A DNA stretch of 16,229 nt, from contig CAMWLA010000013.1 in NCBI GenBank assembly GCA_947174975.1, positions 1 through 16,229 of the forward strand, given 5' to 3'. The notes below the pieces were generated by a model. The model made no database searches and was not told the origin of the DNA. It saw only the letters and a list, made by a program, of their open reading frames with translations. Origin of the DNA: an uncultured Clostridia bacterium (GTDB lineage Bacteria > Bacillota > Clostridia > Christensenellales > Borkfalkiaceae). The position numbers and the translations under genes are program-made. This document shows positions 7,014-14,303 of the stretch, one piece after another. Every line of letters begins with the position of its first letter. Positions within the stretch are counted from its first letter, which is position 1.

Positions 7014-9227
7014 TTAGTCTGCAGGATTGATGTCAATAGACTTCATTCTTACCTGCTTAGTCATAGTGAACGAAATTTCGTTTTCTGCCGAAGCAAACTC
7101 AACGGTTACCTTAACTCCGTCAATCGTAACTGTAGCATCGGGATATGCAGCTTTAATAGTTGCTTCAAGATCGGTAGGATAAGTATTCTTATACGTATCA
7201 ACCGTGAATACGATTTTGTTTATTCCGTTAAATGCAATCGTAACTATACCGCCCTGATATGCACGAAGCTGTGCTGCATTACCATCAGCGCCAAGATAGT
7301 TGCCGTTATTTGCATCTACAGTAGCAGTACCCTTATCAAAAGTTACGGTCATACCATCTTTTGCAAATATCATCTGATCTGCTGCATTCTTAGTATTTGT
7401 TGCAGTGCTGAATGCAAGTGATGCTGACTGACCAACAGCGGTGCTTAATGCCTTAACGGTTACGGTAACAGTCTTAGTCTTGGTTGCACCGTCAACGGTT
7501 GCTGATACCGTAAGAGTAACGGTTGCGTTGCCGTCTGCTTCCGCGGGACGATTAACCTTACCGGTGTTATCGATTACTGCGGTGTTGTCACTTGAAATCG
7601 TAACGCCTTCGGGAACCGTAATGTTGCCGGTAACGGTAGCGCCGTCTGCAAGGGTGAACTTGTCGAGAGCTGCCTGTGCCTTTTCTTCGGGGGTCCTGTT
7701 ATCAGGTCCCTTTGAAACAATGTTTACGTTATCTGAGCCACTATAAGAAATCTCTGCACCGCTCTTGCTGTGGTTCTGGATAAATCCGCTGAGTACAACC
7801 AAGTCACCTTGCGCAATGTCGCCATCATTTTCTAACGCAGAACCGTCTTTAGCAGAAATCGACCAAACTAACAACGAGTTTGCCTGACTTGCACTTGCAT
7901 CATCTGCAATATACGAGTTGCCATAACGCTTATTTGTGGCATCCCACGAACCCAAAACGGTTATATAGCCCTGAACGTAAACTTGCTTGGGATTGCCGTT
8001 TTCGGTCAAATATGCTCCCGCAGTAAGACCTTCCGCAATTGCCTTTGCTTCGGCTGCAGTATAAGGATCTTCTAAAGTACCCTTGGTGCTTGCCTTAGCT
8101 ACTTTGATATCGATTACCTTATCTTCGTGTACGTCACCGCTGGATATGGTTACGGTAATTTTAACGTCAACATCTGCAGAGGGTTCGGTAATTGTCATCT
8201 TGGTGCCGTCAATCGTTACGTTAGTACCCGACGTTACTGCCCAAGATAACGATGCGCCGTTACTGGTTGCGGGAAGGGTTACTTCGCCAGCCGTGTACGT
8301 GCTTTCAAGCGTTACCGCTGCTTTTGCTGCCGCTACCTTTTCAGCATCGGTCTTTTCTACTTTCTCTAAATATACGCACTCTACGCTTACGTCGCCTTTA
8401 TAGGTTACTTCGGGCTGAAGCTTTGAGCCGGACTTGTAATTTTCAAGGAAACCTTTTACCGTGATTTTCTTGCCTTTTACAAGGTCTTCATAGCAAGTAA
8501 GGTTGGTTGAATCGTAGTTAATACTGTAAACGCAAAGAGCGTCTGCATCGCTTGAAGTTTTATCTTCGGAATATTCGTCAACGATATAAACCCAGTGTGC
8601 GCGCTTTGCATCGGGCGTAGTATCGGTCTGTCTCATTCTGTCGGAGAAGTCGATAAGGTAACCGGTAACGTATACAAGAGTGGGATTTTCGTCCCCGCCG
8701 TAATAGCCGTTTGCGGGAAGTCCTTGACAGATTTCAATTGCCTTTGCAACCGAGTACGGATCGTTCTCCGTGCCGGCAGCGTCCTTAGCCTTTGCGGGAA
8801 TAGTCAGCGTATATGAAAGCTGTTCTTGCGCCTTACCTACTTTAACAGCTGCCGTAAGGGTGTAATCGATAGCCGTCTCCGCCTTGGTAATACTTACGTT
8901 GCGAGTTGTATTATCCGCATTAAGCTCGGAAGCAAGCGATACGTAAGCCGAAACGTCGTTGACGCCGACAGTTGCAGATGCAACAGTCCAGTTTACGTCA
9001 TAATAGTCTTTATCGACCTTTACTTTGCCGAGTACCTTGTAATCAGTGTCGGTAACTTTTCCGGCTTCCGTTCCAAACTTCTCATACTGAGTACGGATAA
9101 TGGCTATAGCTCTGCTTGCGATATCGGCGTCTTTTTTACTGCTTCCGCAGCTGTCACAACCCGCAAGAGAAGCTGTACAGGTTACGCCCATTGTTAAAGC
9201 AAGGGCTGCACCAAGTAATTTTTTCAT
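7014..9227 (-). CDS. Large surface lipoprotein with two OB-like repeats and bacterial Ig-like domains
   Basis: A 737-residue secreted lipoprotein. The signal peptide (1-23) ends in lipobox LAGC with lipidated C24, so it should be membrane-anchored outside the cell. Apparent order: N-terminal Ig-like beta domain (~40-145), OB-like module 1 (~152-287), Ig-like (~296-379), OB-like module 2 (~383-505), atrophied bacterial Ig-like domain (~512-593), and a C-terminal beta module (~594-737). Both OB-like modules open with the same signature (GTENDPYSVAKA at 152; GTLEDPYTAAEA at 383), then VYVTGYL or VYVQGYI, showing internal duplication. No enzyme motif is visible; I expect a binding or scaffold role. 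Start ATG 9227 has an AAAGGAG site. It follows the SNase-like lipoprotein after 93 bp holding a hairpin, so its expression may be partly uncoupled. Ligand unknown: the OB-like modules could bind nucleic acid or carbohydrate. Confidence 0.85.
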   Translation of the reverse strand: MKKLLGAALALTMGVTCTASLAGCDSCGSSKKDADIASRAIAIIRTQYEKFGTEAGKVTDTDYKVLGKVKVDKDYYDVNWTVASATVGVNDVSAYVSLASELNADNTTRNVSITKAETAIDYTLTAAVKVGKAQEQLSYTLTIPAKAKDAAGTENDPYSVAKAIEICQGLPANGYYGGDENPTLVYVTGYLIDFSDRMRQTDTTPDAKRAHWVYIVDEYSEDKTSSDADALCVYSINYDSTNLTCYEDLVKGKKITVKGFLENYKSGSKLQPEVTYKGDVSVECVYLEKVEKTDAEKVAAAKAAVTLESTYTAGEVTLPATSNGASLSWAVTSGTNVTIDGTKMTITEPSADVDVKITVTISSGDVHEDKVIDIKVAKASTKGTLEDPYTAAEAKAIAEGLTAGAYLTENGNPKQVYVQGYITVLGSWDATNKRYGNSYIADDASASQANSLLVWSISAKDGSALENDGDIAQGDLVVLSGFIQNHSKSGAEISYSGSDNVNIVSKGPDNRTPEEKAQAALDKFTLADGATVTGNITVPEGVTISSDNTAVIDNTGKVNRPAEADGNATVTLTVSATVDGATKTKTVTVTVKALSTAVGQSASLAFSTATNTKNAADQMIFAKDGMTVTFDKGTATVDANNGNYLGADGNAAQLRAYQGGIVTIAFNGINKIVFTVDTYKNTYPTDLEATIKAAYPDATVTIDGVKVTVEFASAENEISFTMTKQVRMKSIDINPAD

Positions 9228-9279
9228 TTGGTTCTCCTTTTAAAATATATATTTTTTATTTAAAACTTGATTAATTTTC

Positions 9280-9310
9280 CCTTTCCTTCCCCTTTGCGGG
9301 GAAGGAAAAG
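9280..9310 (-). promoter_or_regulatory. Intercistronic stable hairpin between two lipoprotein genes
   Basis: As minus-strand RNA, the arms from 9298-9310 and 9280-9292 form a ~13-bp stem with one G-U pair and a GCAAA loop. It starts 10 bp after the stop of the SNase-like gene. No U-run follows directly, so it is a poor classical terminator. It more likely stabilises or trims the upstream mRNA, or reduces read-through into the last gene. I see no convincing promoter in the AT-rich 9228-9279. Confidence 0.6.
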
Positions 9311-9320
9311 ATTTGCTGTT

Positions 9321-10775
9321 TTAGTTAAAAAACGCTGTGCCGTCGGGGTTGAAGAAATCCGCAATACGGTAAACTTTAACTTGGTAATTGTTATTGAACT
9401 TTTCAATAACGCCTTTTACAGTCATTGTTTTACCTATAAACATATCTTCGGTAATTAAATTGCCGTTTTCGTCCTTCAAAACTTCGGTACGGACGGTTAT
9501 CGTCGTGCCTTTGCCGTCGGAACAAGTGATGGAAATTGCGCCGTCGCTGTTTCCGCCGTTATCGGTTGTGTAAACCTTTGTAACGGTTAAATCTTTAACG
9601 GTTACCGTCGTGCCGAGGATAGCTTCGCCGTAGTTAAGTCTAACCGTGTCAACGGTAATCGTGCCGTCCTCAGCTACTTTTTCGAAGTTGACGTCAAGCT
9701 TGCCCGAAACGATATCGTAAGCAGATACTTCGGCGAAGTCAGCCGTGTTATTCTTGCTTATAACGGTCGTATTCGTGTCCAAATCCTCATAAGCATCGTA
9801 GGTAACGCCGGAAATCTGGTAGTTTCCGTGGAAATCAACGAAGCTGCCTACTACGCGGACTTCGTTGCCTATCATCAGCTGCTTAAGAATAGGACCCGTC
9901 TGGAAGCCGTAATATACCGTCATTCCGAAGTGAACGTCCGCCTCGGCGTCGTACTCTTCGATATATACGGTGTGACTGAACTCGGCTGCTACGATACCGG
10001 TGACCGCTACCCATCTGTCTTTATACTCTTCGGGATGGCAGCGAAGCTCTCTCAAGGTTAATTCAACAATGCCGTCGTCGCCGCGGTAATTTTCGTCAAT
10101 CGTTTCCGGGGGTGAAAATACTTTGAGCTCATGTGCCTTAGCTTGCGCAAGCGCCTTGCCGGCAATCGGGCCGTAGCGGTTGCCTTCGGTATTGGAAGCC
10201 AAAGCAAGACCTTCTTGCAGAATTTCAACGTTAAGGTTTCTGAACTCGGTTTCGCCCTTAGGTTTATACCAAATCCAAAGAACGTACCTTGAACCCGTAG
10301 AGTCGATATTCCATTTGTCGGTATCGGATTCTACTATAATAGTTTCTGCATTTTCAAGTTTTCCACTCGTAAAAAGTGAAGCCGTTTTACCCCATTTTTC
10401 TATTTTACCGGTCGATTCGGGGGTATTTACCGCGATGTAACGCGCTTTGATGTAGCCTTGCGTATCCGCAAAATCCGCTGCGTTATAGCCTGTCAACTTG
10501 GAATTCGTTACGGGGTCAAAGTGGGTCGTATCACCGTCGACGGTCATACGAATCGTTACTTCTTGCTTCTTGGTTTCGCTTGAAAGATCAAGCTTAAGCT
10601 GGCTTACGTAATCGACTAATTCGTCGCTGGGGTTCGGTTTGACAATGGGGGGATTTTCACCGCTATTGTCACCGTTATCGGGTTTATCCGTGTTACCGCA
10701 TGCCGCGCCGAATACGGGAACCGCAAGCAGCGCCGCACACATTAATGAAGCTAAAAATTTACTTGATTTCTTCAT
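9321..10775 (-). CDS. Lipoprotein with staphylococcal-nuclease-like (thermonuclease) domain and OB-like C-terminal domains
   Basis: A 484-residue lipoprotein. Signal peptide with lipobox GAAC (C26), then a Gly/Asn/Pro-rich linker (27-50). Residues ~71-225 resemble SNase: VDGDT (80-83), RYIAVNTPES (112-121), EKWGKTAS, GSRYVLWIWY, LNVEILQEGLA. Aligned by eye to S. aureus nuclease, the catalytic Arg and Glu (R112, E120) and second Arg (R163) are present and the first calcium Asp is kept (D80 or D82). The second calcium Asp is Asn (N117), so metal use or activity may be altered. Residues ~235-345 and ~350-484 look like two OB-like beta domains (for example KDRWVAVTGIV, GKTMTVKGVIEKF). Predicted location is the outer membrane face. 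Start ATG 10775 is 3 bp after the solute-binding-protein stop, with AAAGGTT inside that gene, so the two are almost certainly co-translated. Extracellular nuclease is the best guess; a non-catalytic binding protein is possible. Confidence 0.85.
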   Translation of the reverse strand: MKKSSKFLASLMCAALLAVPVFGAACGNTDKPDNGDNSGENPPIVKPNPSDELVDYVSQLKLDLSSETKKQEVTIRMTVDGDTTHFDPVTNSKLTGYNAADFADTQGYIKARYIAVNTPESTGKIEKWGKTASLFTSGKLENAETIIVESDTDKWNIDSTGSRYVLWIWYKPKGETEFRNLNVEILQEGLALASNTEGNRYGPIAGKALAQAKAHELKVFSPPETIDENYRGDDGIVELTLRELRCHPEEYKDRWVAVTGIVAAEFSHTVYIEEYDAEADVHFGMTVYYGFQTGPILKQLMIGNEVRVVGSFVDFHGNYQISGVTYDAYEDLDTNTTVISKNNTADFAEVSAYDIVSGKLDVNFEKVAEDGTITVDTVRLNYGEAILGTTVTVKDLTVTKVYTTDNGGNSDGAISITCSDGKGTTITVRTEVLKDENGNLITEDMFIGKTMTVKGVIEKFNNNYQVKVYRIADFFNPDGTAFFN

Positions 10776-10778
10776 ATT

Positions 10779-12305
10779 TTAACCTTTTGCCGCATATTCG
10801 CATTCGCGGATTGCATATTTGAATGCTTCGTCAATCGTCTTTGATCCTGCAAATACTGCTTGCATTAAAGCGCCGACTTGGTCACGCGCCTTGGAAGAAC
10901 CCATAAATGCGGGGGACGTATAGTAAGCGTCTTCTTGCTCCATGCAGCGCAATGCCGAGAGATAGTTAAGGTTGTCATAACCGTTAGCATCAGCCATGAA
11001 ATCTGCATAGGTCTTATTCTTCTGCATTTGTTCCATCTTTAATACTGGAACGTAGCCGGAAGTTGACGAGAAACGAGCTTGGAAATCTATGTTCGTAGTA
11101 AGATATTTAACGAACAGCCAGCTTGCAAGTACTTGCTGAGGATCCTTTTGTCTGAAGATACAAACTGAAGGTCCTTGCGAAATTACTTTTGCTTTATAAT
11201 TTGCATCGTAGTTTGCGCCGGCGGGATTAGTCGTCTGCTTTAACTGAGGAATCGAAGCAATACCTACTTCAAAAGGATATTCGCCTTGAACTCTGTCGGG
11301 AGACTGGTTTTTTGCACCCGCGGAGGAGCCGATACACATATAGCACTGCTGAGTTGTGAAAAGGCTTGAAGTATAACCCTTGTTAAGCGTCTGGGTTGTG
11401 AAATATCCCTTATTACGCCAATCTTTGAATCTCTCCACAAAGCCGCGGTTCGTTGAATTATCAAAGAGGAAATGATTACCGGATGACGAAGTGTAACCAG
11501 AACCGTACTGTTCGCACATAGTTATGAACCAGTTAGCTTCCGAGTCGTAGCCGAGGGGAACGGTTTCTTCCTTGCCTCTGGCAGCGTCTATTTCAAGAAT
11601 TCTAGCGCAAACCGTTTCCATTTCGTCCCACGTTTCGGGAACTTTGAGATTGTTCTGCTCGAAGAAAGTCTTGTTATAGAACATAACTTCGGTTGATTTC
11701 GAGAAAGGAAGCGTGTACATTTGGCTTTCGTCGCCGAACTTGAAGCCTTCATCGTAGTAACCGTCGATGAACATATCCTTTTCTTCTTGGGTAAGTCCGA
11801 GGGAAACGTCTTCATATACGAGGTTTCCGTTTTCGTCCTTAACCGCATCGCCCTTAGCGTCTGTCTTTACGCGCTTTACGGTCATATTTTTATATTCACC
11901 GTCGGGAAGGAAGCCGTTAAGCGACTGAACTGCGTCGGACTCGTTGAAAAGTGCAACGTGGTCGGGATAGCAATATGCTATGTTGGGCTGGTCGCCGGCT
12001 ATGATTTCCGTATTGATCTGATCGCGTACGTCGTCGTAACCGCCTACCGCCTCTTCCTTAACTTCTATATTGGGATAGAGAACGTTGAACTTCGTGATAT
12101 AGCTTTGAAGTACCTTTCTGAGGTCTTGGTTCATCGTGTGATAGAACTTGATGGTTACCCCTTTGCTGGTATCAAAACCGCCCTCGGGCATTACGAAATC
12201 AGGTTGTACCGTGGTTTTACCACAACCGGCTGTCAGTGCAAGGCCCGCAGTCATCGTACAAGCCATAACACCCGCCATTATAATTGCGCCTAATTTTTTC
12301 TTCAT
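10779..12305 (-). CDS. ABC importer extracellular solute-binding lipoprotein (family 1, UgpB/MalE-like)
   Basis: A 508-residue lipid-anchored binding protein that delivers substrate to the two permeases upstream. Signal peptide with lipobox LTAGC (C28). Family-1 features: GVTIKFYHTM near the mature N-terminus, VPETWDEMETVCARIL, FTTQQCYMCIGSSAG, and ASWLFVKYLTT followed by SGYVPVLK near the C-terminus. It is somewhat longer than typical sugar-binding proteins (about 410-450 residues); part of the extra length is an inserted loop around residues 135-170 (charged, Asp/Lys-rich). The family covers sugars, glycerol-3-phosphate and other small polar ligands, so the substrate is not determined. ATG 12305 has an AAGGAG site. 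It lies 56 bp after the MalG-type gene and 3 bp before the SNase-like lipoprotein, tying the two surface proteins together. Confidence 0.93.
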   Translation of the reverse strand: MKKKLGAIIMAGVMACTMTAGLALTAGCGKTTVQPDFVMPEGGFDTSKGVTIKFYHTMNQDLRKVLQSYITKFNVLYPNIEVKEEAVGGYDDVRDQINTEIIAGDQPNIAYCYPDHVALFNESDAVQSLNGFLPDGEYKNMTVKRVKTDAKGDAVKDENGNLVYEDVSLGLTQEEKDMFIDGYYDEGFKFGDESQMYTLPFSKSTEVMFYNKTFFEQNNLKVPETWDEMETVCARILEIDAARGKEETVPLGYDSEANWFITMCEQYGSGYTSSSGNHFLFDNSTNRGFVERFKDWRNKGYFTTQTLNKGYTSSLFTTQQCYMCIGSSAGAKNQSPDRVQGEYPFEVGIASIPQLKQTTNPAGANYDANYKAKVISQGPSVCIFRQKDPQQVLASWLFVKYLTTNIDFQARFSSTSGYVPVLKMEQMQKNKTYADFMADANGYDNLNYLSALRCMEQEDAYYTSPAFMGSSKARDQVGALMQAVFAGSKTIDEAFKYAIRECEYAAKG

Positions 12306-12361
12306 TGATGCTTCTCCTTATTTTGTTTATTTTTTTATTAAAGCCATTTTTTGTTCGGCTA

Positions 12362-13318
12362 TTAACCTTTGATACCGCTTCTTGATACGCCGCGCATGAT
12401 ATATTTGCGGAAGAACAAGAACACGAGGAACAGAGGAATCGTCACGATAACGACTGCCGCCATCTGAGCGGGATAGTCGACCATACCGGACATATCCTTG
12501 AACGATTCACCGCGCAAGCCGACGGTTATCAGCTTATGCGCCATATCGTTTGCAACTAATCTAGGCCATATATACGAGTTCCATGAGCCCATCATCTTTA
12601 ATATCGTAATTGATATCAGCGTAGGCGCCGCAAGCGGAATCATTACCTTCCAGAGGTATTTCAAATCGCTTGTGCCGTCTACCTTTGCGGCAAGATACAG
12701 TTCGTTCGGAATCTGCATAAAGTTCTGTCGCAACAGATAGATATAGAACACGCTGACGAGGAAAGGAACGATCAATACCGTGTACGTTTTTAACCAGCCG
12801 AAAGACGATACGGTTACGTAGTTGGTAATTGTGAAAAGTTCGCCGGGGATCATCATAGTTGCAAGAAGTGCAGCGAATAAAACGTTTTTGCCTTTGAATT
12901 CAAAGCGTGCAAACGCATACGCCGAAAGCACCGTTACTATGAGTGAAAGTATCGTTGAAACTATACCTACTATGCAAGTGTTCAGAAACAGTCTGCCGAG
13001 GTTAAGTTCACCGGTAAACGCAACTGCGTAGGACGACCATCTGAACTGCTTGGGCCAAAGAGTCGGAACCGTTGAGTTGTATTCATTAAGCGTCTTTACC
13101 GAAGATATAAGCATCCAGTAGAACGGGAACAGCACGATAATCGCCATAATTCCGAGGAAGAGATATAAACCGGTCTGAACTGCAATTTTCATTATCAATT
13201 GCTTTTTAGATACCTTGTCTATATCCTTTTCCTTCATTACTTTGGATTTTGCGTCTTGTTCCGCCGCATCTTCTATAACTTCGGGGGTAACTTCTTTTTC
13301 GTTAATATTATCCGTCAT
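12362..13318 (-). CDS. ABC importer permease, MalG-type (carbohydrate uptake family 1)
   Basis: A 318-residue inner-membrane permease with six predicted helices (first ~47-72; others within ~108-303). The cytoplasmic EAA coupling loop that contacts the ATPase is clear: ELYLAAKVDGTSDLKYLWKV and following IPLAAPTL (206-234). The C-terminal SGIKG and 'GSWNSYIWP' segment are typical of MalG-like subunits. The N-terminus carries an extra ~40-residue acidic/charged cytoplasmic extension (EKEVTPEVIEDAAEQDAK) not needed for transport in relatives. Start ATG 13318 has a full AAGGAGGT ribosome site that overlaps the neighbouring coding region; the gap to the MalF-type gene is 12 bp. Confidence 0.94.
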   Translation of the reverse strand: MTDNINEKEVTPEVIEDAAEQDAKSKVMKEKDIDKVSKKQLIMKIAVQTGLYLFLGIMAIIVLFPFYWMLISSVKTLNEYNSTVPTLWPKQFRWSSYAVAFTGELNLGRLFLNTCIVGIVSTILSLIVTVLSAYAFARFEFKGKNVLFAALLATMMIPGELFTITNYVTVSSFGWLKTYTVLIVPFLVSVFYIYLLRQNFMQIPNELYLAAKVDGTSDLKYLWKVMIPLAAPTLISITILKMMGSWNSYIWPRLVANDMAHKLITVGLRGESFKDMSGMVDYPAQMAAVVIVTIPLFLVFLFFRKYIMRGVSRSGIKG

Positions 13319-13330
13319 AAAATTACCTCC

Positions 13331-14290
13331 TTAATAATGTACCTTTTTCTTACTTACGTACATATTTACCATAGTTACCGCAAATATGATAGCAAACAGT
13401 ATCAGTGCCGCCGCACTCGCATCACCGTGGTGTTGCGCAGTAATCTGCTGATAAATGTAACCGACCATCGTATTCCACCTTTCTGGTGAACCGGTGGGTC
13501 CCATACTGTCGCCGGAGTTTTCATTACCGAATATACCGACAATACTTGAATACTCTTTGAAACCGCCGATAAAGCCGGTTATTATTACGTATGCAATCAT
13601 CGGGGACAAAAGAGGAACGGTTATGCGCCAGAAGGTTCTGAAACGCGAGGTCCCGTCAATCTTCGCCGCTTCGTAATATTGTTTGTTAACGCTCTGAAGT
13701 CCGCCCAAAAGTACGAGAATTTTAAACGGAAGCGCGTTCCATACGATATAGATTACGAGAACCGCTAAGTTTGCCGCTTTTGAAGAATCGGAGTTAACCC
13801 AACTTATTCTCGTTCCGCCGAAAGCTTCTATTATACTGTTTATAATACCTATCGAACGGTAAGGGTCGGTTGCTTTTACGCCGGGAATCATAGTGAACAT
13901 TGCCATAAATACCATACCTATAGCAATCGAGTTCGTGACGTAAGGCAAGAAGAAAATCGTCTGCATCGTCTTTCTTACAAACTTAATCGAGTTGAGTGCA
14001 ACTGCAACTAAGAGTGCAAGCATCGTTGAAATGGGTACCGTAAGCACGGTGAGGAGCAACGTGTTACCAAGACAAGTCGTAAATCCTTGATAGCTGGTTA
14101 CACTGACGAAGTTTTCAAATCCGAACGAGAATGAAAACGCTCCGTATTTAAGCTCTTTTGCGTAGGTGTAGCCGTTTGAAAACGCCATTCTTAAGGTGTT
14201 TATGATGGGCCATACCGTGAAAATCGCAAGTACTATCAAAGCGGGCAGTAAATATATCCACGCTTTCCATTGATTTTTCTTTTTATTCAT
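13331..14290 (-). CDS. ABC importer permease, MalF/UgpA-type
   Basis: A 319-residue inner-membrane permease, the partner of the MalG-type subunit in the transport heterodimer. It starts with a short basic cytoplasmic end and helix 1 (~11-32). The EAA coupling loop is YYEAAKIDGTSRFRTFWRIT followed by VPLLSP (205-230). FLPYVTNSIAIGMVF (114-128) and WNALPFKILVLLGGLQ (184-199) are characteristic of sugar-type MalF/UgpA subunits. ATG 14290 has a GAGGG ribosome site in the 13-bp gap after the ATPase gene. Length matches the three-subunit sugar importers without the large MalF periplasmic domain. Confidence 0.95.
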   Translation of the reverse strand: MNKKKNQWKAWIYLLPALIVLAIFTVWPIINTLRMAFSNGYTYAKELKYGAFSFSFGFENFVSVTSYQGFTTCLGNTLLLTVLTVPISTMLALLVAVALNSIKFVRKTMQTIFFLPYVTNSIAIGMVFMAMFTMIPGVKATDPYRSIGIINSIIEAFGGTRISWVNSDSSKAANLAVLVIYIVWNALPFKILVLLGGLQSVNKQYYEAAKIDGTSRFRTFWRITVPLLSPMIAYVIITGFIGGFKEYSSIVGIFGNENSGDSMGPTGSPERWNTMVGYIYQQITAQHHGDASAAALILFAIIFAVTMVNMYVSKKKVHY

Positions 14291-14303
14291 AAGCTAACCC
14301 TCA

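Noticed and set aside
11721..12293. Plus-strand open frame (190 codons) opposite the solute-binding protein
   Set aside because: Antisense shadow of a gene with clear lipobox and family motifs; no start signals of its own.
12306..12361. Weak imperfect hairpin (AGCC/GGCT arms on the minus strand) between the MalG-type gene and the binding-protein gene
   Set aside because: Stem too short with a long loop to call an attenuator or terminator; treated as an ordinary AT-rich intercistronic gap.
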